Position numbers and translations under genes: made by a program | Shown: positions 5,225 through 10,805 of the stretch, in pieces | Layout: each line of letters begins with the position of its first letter | Numbering within the stretch: position 1 is the stretch's first letter | From: Pseudomonadota bacterium | GTDB lineage: Bacteria; Pseudomonadota; Gammaproteobacteria; Burkholderiales; SHXO01 | Length of the DNA: 10,805 nt | NCBI GenBank assembly: GCA_023430065.1 | Contig: JAEZCG010000220.1 | Span: 1-10,805, forward strand | Reading direction: 5' to 3' | Notes under the pieces: model-generated | Databases searched by the model: none | What the model was told of the DNA's origin: nothing | Seen by the model: only the letters and a program-made list of their open reading frames with translations

Positions 5225-7267
5225 TCAGTTCAGGCCGAGCTGCCACAGGATGAAGGCGTAACCGAAGGCGATCTCGCGCAGGAAGTCGTAGCGGCCGGAG
5301 GCGCCGCCGTGCCCGGCCTCCATGTTGGTCCGAAGGAGCAGCGGATGCTCGTCGGTCTTGGTCGCGCGCAGGCGCGCGACGTACTTCGCCGGCTCCCAAT
5401 ACATCACCTGGCTGTCGTTGAGCGAGGTCTGCACCAGCATTGCGGGATAGGCCTTCGCTTCGATGTTGTCGTACGGCGAGTACGCGCGCATCGCGGCGTA
5501 GTGTCTGGGGTCGTTGGGATCGCCCCACTCTTCGTACTCGCCGGTGGTGAGCGGCAGGCTCGGGTCGAGCATGGTATTGATCACGTCCACGAACGGCACG
5601 TCCGCCACCACCGCCTTGAACAGGTCGGGACGCATGTTGGTCACTGCCCCCATGAGCAGTCCGCCGGCGCTGCCGCCCTCGACCACCAGCCGGTCGGGCG
5701 CCGTGTAGCCGCGCGCCACGAGCATCTCCGCGGCCGCGATGAAATCCGTGAACGTGTTGCGCTTGTTCAGCATGCGGCCTTCGTCGTGCCAGCGCTTGCC
5801 CATCTCGCCGCCGCCGCGCACGTGCGCGACCGCGACGATCACGCCGCGTTCGAGCAGCGAGAGGCGCGTGGAGCTGAAATGAACGTCGTGCGGGTAACCG
5901 TACGCGCCGTAGCCGGTGAGCAGCATGGGCTGCGGCTGCGCGCGCCGCATGTCGCGGCGGTACACCATGGAGACCGGCACGCGGGTGCCGTCCTGCGCCG
6001 GCGCGTGCACCAGCTCCGAGACGTAGCGTGCCGGATCGTACCCGCCGAGAACCGGCCGCTGCTTGAGCAGCGTGCGGGCGCGCGTGTTCATGTCGTAGTC
6101 GAACACCGAGTCCGGCGTGACCAGCGATTCGTAGACGAAGCGGAAGCGGTCGGTGTCGAACTCGGCATTCGCCCCGGCGTGCACGGCGCACACCTGCTCC
6201 GGGGTGTCGATGTCGTGCCCCTCGCCGGTATCGAAGCGCACGACGCGCAGCCGAGGAAACCCGTCGCGGCGCTCGTGCAGCACGTAGTGCCGCGCGAACA
6301 GGTCGAGGCCATCGAGCATCACGTCGTCGCGATGCGCGACCAGTTCCTGCCAGTTGGCCTCGCCGGGCTCGTCGACGGGCGCGGTCACGGCGCGGAAGTT
6401 GCGGCCCCGATCGTTCGTCACGATGTAGAACCTGTCCGCGCGATGATCGACGTAGTATTCGTGCTCGTGCCGCCGCGCCGCGATCAGAACGAAGGCGCCG
6501 TCGGCGCGATCGGCGGACAGACAGCGCACCTCCGAGGTCGTGGCGCTGTGCGAAGTGAGGAACAGCCAGCCGCGGCTGCGCGACTGGTCGATGCCGATCG
6601 AGAAGCGCTCGTCCGTCTCCTCGTACAGCAGGGTGTGCTCGCTGCTGCCGAGCCGGTGCCGGAACAGCCGGCAGGCGCGCTTGGCCTCGTCCTCGCGCAC
6701 GTAGAACAGCGTGCGGCTGTCATTCGCCCACGCGATGGAGCGCGTCTTCTCCACCCGCAGGGGCAGCAGTGCGCCGTTCTCCAGATCCTTCACCTGCAAG
6801 GTGTGCTCGCGAAAGCCGGTGACATCGGTGGAGAACGCCAGCAAGCGGGCGTCCGGGCTCACGTCGTACGCGCCGAGGGCGAAGTAGTCGTGCCCCCGCG
6901 CCATCGCGTTCATGTCGAGCGTGACCTGCTCGTCGCCGCCGGCAACCGGGCGGCGGCACAGGATCGGATAGTTCTTGCCTTGCTCGGTGCGAGCGTAGTA
7001 CTCGAACGGTCCGTCGCGATACGGCACGTCCATGTCCGTCTCCTGGATGCGCGCCAGCATCTCGCGGTAGAGCGCCTCCTGGAGGGCCTCGGTGTGCGCC
7101 ATGACCGCCTTGGTATGGGCGTTCTCCGCCTCCAGGTGGGCACGCACGCGCGGGCTGTCCTTGTCCTGTAGCCAGCGGTATTCGTCGACCCGGCGCTCGC
7201 CGTGGACGACGCTCTCCACGGGCTCTCGCGGGGCGACGGGCGGGGTGGGAGATGGGGACATGCTCAT
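5225..7267 (-). CDS. ptrB: Oligopeptidase B (protease II), prolyl oligopeptidase family S9A
   Basis: A 680-residue serine peptidase that cuts short peptides after arginine or lysine, normally in the cytoplasm. The N-terminal beta-propeller spans roughly residues 75-410, and the alpha/beta hydrolase domain follows. The catalytic triad is complete: S533 in VEGGSAGGLLMGAV, D618 in SLNDSQVMYWEP and H653 in NMEAGHGG. The oxyanion and cap-facing region GYGAYG (452-457) and the HVRGGGEMGKRWHDEG block (482-497) are as in the family. E577 and E579 in GEYEEWGDP correspond to the glutamates that give oligopeptidase B its basic P1 preference, which favours this call over prolyl endopeptidase. Length matches the usual 680-710. 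No signal peptide is present. Two ATGs (7267 and 7261) are possible; AGGAG lies 9 bases before 7267. The 747-codon open frame on the opposite strand is a GC-rich shadow. Confidence 0.95.
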   Translation of the reverse strand: MSMSPSPTPPVAPREPVESVVHGERRVDEYRWLQDKDSPRVRAHLEAENAHTKAVMAHTEALQEALYREMLARIQETDMDVPYRDGPFEYYARTEQGKNYPILCRRPVAGGDEQVTLDMNAMARGHDYFALGAYDVSPDARLLAFSTDVTGFREHTLQVKDLENGALLPLRVEKTRSIAWANDSRTLFYVREDEAKRACRLFRHRLGSSEHTLLYEETDERFSIGIDQSRSRGWLFLTSHSATTSEVRCLSADRADGAFVLIAARRHEHEYYVDHRADRFYIVTNDRGRNFRAVTAPVDEPGEANWQELVAHRDDVMLDGLDLFARHYVLHERRDGFPRLRVVRFDTGEGHDIDTPEQVCAVHAGANAEFDTDRFRFVYESLVTPDSVFDYDMNTRARTLLKQRPVLGGYDPARYVSELVHAPAQDGTRVPVSMVYRRDMRRAQPQPMLLTGYGAYGYPHDVHFSSTRLSLLERGVIVAVAHVRGGGEMGKRWHDEGRMLNKRNTFTDFIAAAEMLVARGYTAPDRLVVEGGSAGGLLMGAVTNMRPDLFKAVVADVPFVDVINTMLDPSLPLTTGEYEEWGDPNDPRHYAAMRAYSPYDNIEAKAYPAMLVQTSLNDSQVMYWEPAKYVARLRATKTDEHPLLLRTNMEAGHGGASGRYDFLREIAFGYAFILWQLGLN

Positions 7268-7293
7268 GCAGCGATGCTCCTGAAACGAATTCG

Positions 7294-7299
7294 ATGATA
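7294..7299 (-). promoter_or_regulatory. -10 box candidate (TATCAT) for oligopeptidase B gene
   Basis: The minus strand reads GCGTATCATCG here, matching 5 of 6 bases of TATAAT, about 27 bases before the start codon. That would give a very short leader that still includes the AGGAG ribosome site. The -35 region 17 bases upstream (GTCAGC) is poor. Confidence 0.38.
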
Positions 7300-7372
7300 C
7301 GCGATAGGCCAGAGCCGCTGACCCTGAACGCCGCGGGAGCGCTCGGTCAAGCAGACGCGGCCGGTTCGACGC

Positions 7373-7378
7373 TACAAT
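7373..7378 (+). promoter_or_regulatory. -10 box candidate (TACAAT) for the DUF3460-type gene
   Basis: TACAAT matches 5 of 6 bases of the sigma-70 -10 box and lies 55 bases before ATG 7434, in a GC-rich intergenic region where such sites are rare. No convincing -35 hexamer lies 16-18 bases upstream. It is divergent from the oligopeptidase promoter candidate, with about 75 bases between the two. Confidence 0.42.
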
Positions 7379-7433
7379 TCCCCGCTATCGACGGCGAGGC
7401 ACGCCGCGCCCGAACCAGGAAGCGAGAACGGGA

Positions 7434-7628
7434 ATGAAGCTGAAGAACTACCAGTCCGAGGCGACCGCCTTCATCCAGGAGTTCCTGGACAAGCATCCGG
7501 AGGTGGTCGAGAAGCAGAAGCGCCATCGGGCGACCTGGTGGGACCGTCCGCAGAGCCTGGCGGAACGGTCCGGGGTCCAGTCCGCCACGGTCCCGCAGAA
7601 GGGCTACGTCTACTATCACAACCCCTGA
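7434..7628 (+). CDS. DUF3460 family small protein
   Basis: A 64-residue acidic-to-basic soluble protein that matches the DUF3460 pattern: an N-terminal amphipathic helix (YQSEATAFIQEFLDKHPEV), a basic turn with a WWDRPQ motif in the middle (KRHRATWWDRPQ), and a C-terminal VPQKGYVYYHNP. Full family length. No signal peptide or membrane segment. The function of the family is unknown; I know it mainly from betaproteobacteria, where it is a small conserved single-domain protein. The ribosome site is weak (GGGA close to the ATG, GAG further up). It stands alone, divergent from the oligopeptidase gene and convergent with the DUF481 gene 29 bases away. Confidence 0.85.
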   Translation: MKLKNYQSEATAFIQEFLDKHPEVVEKQKRHRATWWDRPQSLAERSGVQSATVPQKGYVYYHNP

Positions 7629-7640
7629 TCGACGCAGGGG
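7622..7640. terminator. Weak hairpin between convergent genes
   Basis: CCCCTG and CAGGGG form a 6-bp stem around a 7-base loop, overlapping the stop of the DUF3460-type gene and lying 17 bases beyond the DUF481 stop on the other strand. No T-run follows in either direction. Its position between converging genes is what a shared terminator would have, but the stem is short. Confidence 0.28.
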
Positions 7641-7657
7641 GCCGCCCGCGTCCACGC

Positions 7658-8692
7658 TCACCACTGATAGCCAACGCTGAGGATGACGCTGCGGTCGGTC
7701 GACTTCGTGCCTTCGGGTGCATCGCCCTGCCAGTCCACGTTGACCTGAGCCTGGGCGATGAACCTGTCGCGCAGGGGAAAGCGCAATCCGGTCTGCGTGC
7801 GCACGAAGCTGCGCTGAATCGTCTCGAGGTTCGCGTATCCCTCGAACCTTGCGAACAGCTGCATGACGTCCTGCCACAGCCAGTGGTCGAGGCGGAGAGC
7901 CGCGCGGGCGGCCGGGAAGGCTTCGTCGGACGCTTCGTAGTAGTCCACCGACACGTACTCGAGGCCGCCTTCGAGCGCGAGCGCGGTGCGCGGGCCGTCG
8001 AGGACCTGATAACCGGATCCGGCACCCGCCGTAGCACGCAGTCGCAGGTCACGGAACGGGTCGTACTCGAACGTCGAATTGGCGTAGGCGTACCACTTGT
8101 CGGCCAGGAATCGGTCGTACTTGGCGTTCGCGCTGAGATTGCCTTCCGTGTCCTCCCCGGAATCCTGCGCGTAGGCACCCCGCAGTCCGGTGGTGATGCG
8201 GTTGCGGCCGCGCCGCGCGATCAGTTCGCTGTCGAGATTGGCGCGCGTCACGTCGCTGTTGCCGGCGGAATCGGATGCGCCCAGCGTGATGCGGCCGCTG
8301 AAAGCCCACGAGGCCCGCGGGACGATCCCCAGCTCGACCGCACTCACTTGCGCGGGCGTCACTGGAAGCGCAAGCTCCTCGGGACTGGGCGAGATGGACA
8401 GCCTGCCGTCTCGCGCCGCGAGCAAGCCGGACAGGCGGACGTCGTCCTTCAGCACCAGCGTGACCGGCTCGTCGGTCTCCAGCCGCTCGATGCGATCGAG
8501 CGCGATGGTCACTTCGCCCGCATAGTCCGTGCGCAGCGTGAGCGAGGTGCCGTCCAGCCCGACTACGCGTCCGCTCAAGCGGTCGCCGTTGCGCATCGTC
8601 ACGGTGTCCCCCCGAGCCGTGCCTGTCGCTGCCAGCGAGACCAGCAGCAACGCGAACAGCATCGTCGTCATGTGCATGAACTTCGTATTCAT
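7658..8692 (-). CDS. DUF481 family outer-membrane beta-barrel protein
   Basis: A 344-residue exported protein. The signal peptide is MNTKFMHMTTMLFALLLVSL followed by AATGTARG before DTV, near residue 28. Next come two tandem beta-rich repeats of about 45 residues (30-74 and 77-121), each with a DRLSG or VRLSG turn. From about 128 to the end are alternating amphipathic strands (FSGRITLGASDSAGNSD, LRLRATAGAGSGYQVLD, LEYVSVDYYE) typical of DUF481/YdiY-type barrels. The final residues VGYQW end in an aromatic, the usual signal for outer-membrane insertion. The family has no settled function; E. coli YdiY is an acid-inducible relative. ATG 8692 is chosen because it starts right at the signal peptide and has AGGA just upstream; the frame further up to 8851 is not signal-like. 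It is divergent from the cupin gene. Confidence 0.86.
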   Translation of the reverse strand: MNTKFMHMTTMLFALLLVSLAATGTARGDTVTMRNGDRLSGRVVGLDGTSLTLRTDYAGEVTIALDRIERLETDEPVTLVLKDDVRLSGLLAARDGRLSISPSPEELALPVTPAQVSAVELGIVPRASWAFSGRITLGASDSAGNSDVTRANLDSELIARRGRNRITTGLRGAYAQDSGEDTEGNLSANAKYDRFLADKWYAYANSTFEYDPFRDLRLRATAGAGSGYQVLDGPRTALALEGGLEYVSVDYYEASDEAFPAARAALRLDHWLWQDVMQLFARFEGYANLETIQRSFVRTQTGLRFPLRDRFIAQAQVNVDWQGDAPEGTKSTDRSVILSVGYQW

Positions 8693-8784
8693 CCGTCCTA
8701 CCGTCTCCCTTCTCGAGCGTGCACGAGCTTGGTCGTAATACACTGCCGGCTTCGCTTCGTCGACCCATCGTCCCGGACACTCCC
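8693..8784. promoter_or_regulatory. Divergent control region between DUF481 and cupin genes
   Basis: Ninety-two bases separate two divergent starts, so both promoters must lie here or overlap the genes. The least GC-rich patch, GTAATACACT at 8735-8744, offers weak -10 matches in both directions (TACACT on plus; TATTAC on minus). Neither has a good -35 partner. The region is named by position rather than by a firm motif. Confidence 0.3.
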
Positions 8785-9462
8785 ATGCCCATCGTCCTGC
8801 GCCGTGCGCTGGTCTGGCTGATTCTGTCGTGTGCGAGCGCCGCCGCTGCACAGGAGCGCATCGTTCCCATCGAGGAAGAGCCCGGCCACGTGCTTAAGTT
8901 CCAGAATGCGCACGTTCGGTTCTTCGACGTACAGCTCCAGCCGGGCTATCTCGCGCTGTGGCACACGCATCTCCACGCCGGCGTATTCGTCAACATCTCG
9001 CCCAGCGAGACCAGTGCACAGGACCTCGGCGGTGAGCCGCAGGTCCGTCCGCCGCGCATGATAGGCGAGACCTACTTCATCGACTACACCAGCAACCCCA
9101 AGGCGCACCGCGTCGGCAACGTCGGGGACACCGTTTACCGCGTGACGGACACCGAGATCCTGCGACCCTGCGGTGGCTTCCTGCCGGTGCAGGACGGGCC
9201 TGCGCAGACCCTCGTCGTCGACAACGACAGGGTGCGCGTGACGCGCCTGATGCTCGCACCGGGGGAGCGGACCGCGCTGCACGCACCCTGCGGCATGCTC
9301 GTAGGCGTGAGTGAAGGCAACCTGGTCTTCGACAGCGGCGGCCCCGCCGAGCACGTGCGCATGACGCCCGCCGGCTTCAAGTGGCGCCAGGCGAGCACGC
9401 CGGTATACGTGCGCAACGCCGGCGATGCGCCCTTCCACGGCATCGACATCGTGGTGAAGTAG
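8785..9462 (+). CDS. Exported double-cupin protein of unknown function
   Basis: A 225-residue protein with a signal peptide (MPIVLRRALVWLILSCASAA, then AAA before QER, near residue 22), so it acts outside the cytoplasm. It contains two cupin-like halves. The first (about 35-72) has FQNAHVRFFDVQLQPG followed by LWHTHLHAGVFV, with H60, H62 and H64 as likely metal ligands. The second (about 141-182) repeats the pattern, VDNDRVRVTRLMLAPGE followed by TALHAPCGMLVG, but keeps a single histidine (H166), so it probably binds no metal in the normal way. The halves align closely, which suggests an old internal duplication. ATG 8785 is chosen because it starts the signal peptide; the frame opens earlier at 8719, but that would put 22 extra residues in front. 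The ribosome site is weak. The MFS gene begins two bases after its stop, so the two proteins are likely partners. Enzyme or binding protein cannot be decided. Confidence 0.8.
   Translation: MPIVLRRALVWLILSCASAAAAQERIVPIEEEPGHVLKFQNAHVRFFDVQLQPGYLALWHTHLHAGVFVNISPSETSAQDLGGEPQVRPPRMIGETYFIDYTSNPKAHRVGNVGDTVYRVTDTEILRPCGGFLPVQDGPAQTLVVDNDRVRVTRLMLAPGERTALHAPCGMLVGVSEGNLVFDSGGPAEHVRMTPAGFKWRQASTPVYVRNAGDAPFHGIDIVVK
9453..9457 (+). promoter_or_regulatory. Ribosome site inside the cupin gene for the MFS GTG start
   Basis: GGTGA (in GTGGTGAAGTAGGCGTG) lies in the last codons of the cupin gene, 7 bases before GTG 9465. It supports this GTG as the real start of the transporter and shows that its translation begins as ribosomes finish the cupin gene. 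Confidence 0.5.
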
Positions 9463-9464
9463 GC

Positions 9465-10685
9465 GTGCCGGGTGACGCACCCGCGCCGACGAGTGCAAGC
9501 CACCGCGGCGTCCTGGCGCTCTCGGCGTGCCAGGCGCTGCTGGTCGTCAACAATCTGACCATCGTCTCGGTGGGCTCGCTGGCGGGATTCGCGCTGGCGT
9601 CCGACAAGAACTGGTCCACGCTCCCGGCCACGGCGTACATCGTCGGGGGCGCCCTGTCGACTTATCCGATCTCGCTGTACATGCGGCGTCGCGGGCGGCG
9701 CGCCGGATTCACGCTGGGCATCGTCGCCGGCATGGTGGGCGCGGCCATCTCCACCGCCGCGATCTGGCTGCACCTGTTCTGGCTGTTCTGTCTCGGCACC
9801 TTGATCGCCGGCGCCTACAATGCTTCGGGAGGCTACTACCGGTTCGCCGCGGCCGATGTCGCCCCGCCGGGCAGTCGCGGCCGGGGGATCTCTCTGGTGC
9901 TCGCCGGCGGGCTGGCCGGCGGCATCCTCGGCCCCGAGAGCACCAAGCTCACCAAGGACCTTCTGTCCACCGCGTTTCTCGGCTCCTACGGCGCGCTCAT
10001 GCTGTTCGCCGTTCTCGCGCTGATCGTGGTTCGCACGCTCGACCTGCCCGCGCCCTCGATCGAGGAGCGCAGCGGACCGGTGCGTCCGCTCGTGCAACTG
10101 GTGCGCCAGCCGGTGTTCGCGGTTGCCTGCCTCGGTGCCGTCACGGCGTATGCGGTCATGAATCTGCTCATGGGCGCGACGCCGCTCGCGATGCAGATCT
10201 GCGGACTTCCCTACGCGTCGGCCGCGATGGTCATCCAGTGGCACGTCGTCGGCATGTACGCGCCGGCCCTGGTGATGGGCAGCATCGTGCAGCGCTTCGG
10301 CCCGCTGCGCGTGATGATGGCCGGCGTCGTCACGTACTTCCTCTGCCTCGGCGCCGCGGTGAGCGGGCAGACGCCCGTGCACTTCTGGCTGTCGGGCCTG
10401 CTGCTCGGCATCGGATGGTGCGCGCTGTTCGTCGGCGCCACGGCGCTGCTCACGCACGCCTATGCGCCCGCAGAGAAGGCACGTGCGCAGGGCGTGAACG
10501 ATGTCGCGGTGTTCCTCGTCATGGGCGCATCCAGCGCGGTGTCGGGCAGCGTGCTGGTCCGCCTGGGCTGGAACTGGCTCAACTACGCGGCGCTGCCGCT
10601 GTTGTGCACGACCGCATTGGCCCTGTCGTGGCTGGCGTGGAGCCGCAGCGGCCGCAGCGCGCTCGCCGCATCGCCCGTCAGGTAG
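9465..10685 (+). CDS. Major facilitator superfamily (MFS) transporter
   Basis: A 406-residue inner-membrane protein from GTG 9465, with about twelve hydrophobic segments and a normal MFS length. A version of the loop 2-3 motif is visible at 66-79: a helix ending TYPISLYMRRRGRRAG, with the cluster of arginines expected there. Helix 4/5 carries AGAYNASGGYYRFAAAD. A charged central loop around 195-212 (PAPSIEERSGPVRP) joins the two halves. The second-half loop VQRFGPLRVM (275-284) mirrors the first. No substrate-specific feature is recognisable. The frame opens earlier at 9381, but that part overlaps the cupin gene in another frame and is not membrane-like. The start lies two bases after the cupin stop, with GGTGA before it, so the genes are coupled and probably deal with the same compound, by export or uptake. 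Its end converges on the DUF2269-like gene, 15 bases away. Confidence 0.85.
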   Translation: MPGDAPAPTSASHRGVLALSACQALLVVNNLTIVSVGSLAGFALASDKNWSTLPATAYIVGGALSTYPISLYMRRRGRRAGFTLGIVAGMVGAAISTAAIWLHLFWLFCLGTLIAGAYNASGGYYRFAAADVAPPGSRGRGISLVLAGGLAGGILGPESTKLTKDLLSTAFLGSYGALMLFAVLALIVVRTLDLPAPSIEERSGPVRPLVQLVRQPVFAVACLGAVTAYAVMNLLMGATPLAMQICGLPYASAAMVIQWHVVGMYAPALVMGSIVQRFGPLRVMMAGVVTYFLCLGAAVSGQTPVHFWLSGLLLGIGWCALFVGATALLTHAYAPAEKARAQGVNDVAVFLVMGASSAVSGSVLVRLGWNWLNYAALPLLCTTALALSWLAWSRSGRSALAASPVR

Positions 10686-10700
10686 CGCCAGGCGCAGGGC

Positions 10701-10805
10701 TCACGACGGTTTCAGGACCATCAGGAAGTAGATCGCCAGCATCGCCACGAATGCCGGATAGCCCAGCAGTTCCCAGCGGCGCGCGAGGCGCCAATAGCGG
10801 GCCGG
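10701..10805 (-). CDS. DUF2269-like membrane protein, C-terminal end only (cut by window edge)
   Basis: The minus strand carries 34 codons and a TGA at 10701-10703. The frame is open to the window edge. The peptide has an aromatic-basic stretch (ARYWRLARRWELLGYP) and then a membrane helix (AFVAMLAIYFLMVLKPS) up to the end. The order 'RRW..LG.PAF...LAI..LMV.KP' is what I expect at the C-terminus of DUF2269-type small integral membrane proteins. Its start and most of its length lie beyond the window. The family name is a best guess; that this is the end of a membrane protein is clear. Confidence 0.58.
   Translation of the reverse strand, partial: PARYWRLARRWELLGYPAFVAMLAIYFLMVLKPS

Noticed and set aside
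5193..6191. Upstream extension of the HupE-type frame, which would give a 705-residue protein
   Set aside because: The added part is an arginine- and alanine-rich shadow of the oligopeptidase gene. The signal segment begins only after GTG 5192.
4928..7171. Open frame of 747 codons on the plus strand, opposite oligopeptidase B
   Set aside because: It lies antisense to a gene with an intact catalytic triad. Its translation is rich in Arg, His, Val and Ala without any domain pattern, as expected when high GC at the third codon position removes stops from the opposite strand.
7538..8821. Open frame of 427 codons on the plus strand, opposite the DUF481 gene
   Set aside because: The minus strand has a signal peptide, tandem repeats and a C-terminal aromatic in frame; the plus frame has none and no ribosome site.
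9135..10457. Open frame of 440 codons on the minus strand, opposite the MFS gene
   Set aside because: Highly charged, Arg/Gln/His/Asp-rich translation opposite a clear membrane protein; an antisense shadow.
10685..10695. GCGCC-A-GGCGC palindrome between the MFS and DUF2269-like genes
   Set aside because: A 5-bp stem with a one-base loop cannot fold as drawn and is common at this base composition.

Overview
The window is a GC-rich piece of ordinary bacterial chromosome with tightly packed genes. It most likely comes from a betaproteobacterium: the small DUF3460-type gene at 7434-7628 belongs to a family I associate with that class, and the DUF481 porin-like gene, oligopeptidase B and low-specificity threonine aldolase fit a Gram-negative host. 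I see no rRNA, tRNA, CRISPR array, transposase or phage gene, and no gene-free stretch longer than 300 bases. Much of the encoded protein is exported: at least six of the eleven genes carry an N-terminal signal sequence.

Left half, all on the minus strand (transcription runs right to left). An oligopeptidase B gene (5225-7267) is followed after 32 bases by a HupE/UreJ-type membrane protein gene (4074-5192, GTG start). A new promoter candidate (TTGACA-N18-CATGAT) then precedes a secreted acetamidase/formamidase-family protein (2686-3942). After a perfect 10-bp hairpin come a half-size TAXI-like solute-binding protein (2082-2624) and an exported helical-repeat protein (1351-2085), joined by an ATGA stop/start overlap. 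A threonine aldolase (260-1309) follows. The start of a secreted proline-rich protein with its own TATAAT box and strong ribosome site is cut by the left edge (1-157).

Right half, mixed strands. The DUF3460-type gene (7434-7628, plus) lies divergent from the oligopeptidase. It converges on a DUF481 outer-membrane beta-barrel gene (7658-8692, minus). Across a 92-base divergent region lies an exported double-cupin protein (8785-9462, plus), followed after two bases by an MFS transporter that starts at GTG 9465. The C-terminus of a DUF2269-like membrane protein (10701-10805, minus) is cut by the right edge.

How they may work together: the formamidase, TAXI-like and helical proteins probably form one unit acting outside the cytoplasm, but their substrate cannot be read from the sequence. 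The cupin and MFS genes look translationally coupled and probably serve one uptake or efflux process. The rest (oligopeptidase B, threonine aldolase) are common housekeeping or catabolic enzymes. I found no clear candidate for a wholly new system; the best leads are the exported formamidase with its TAXI-like partner, and the cupin/MFS pair.
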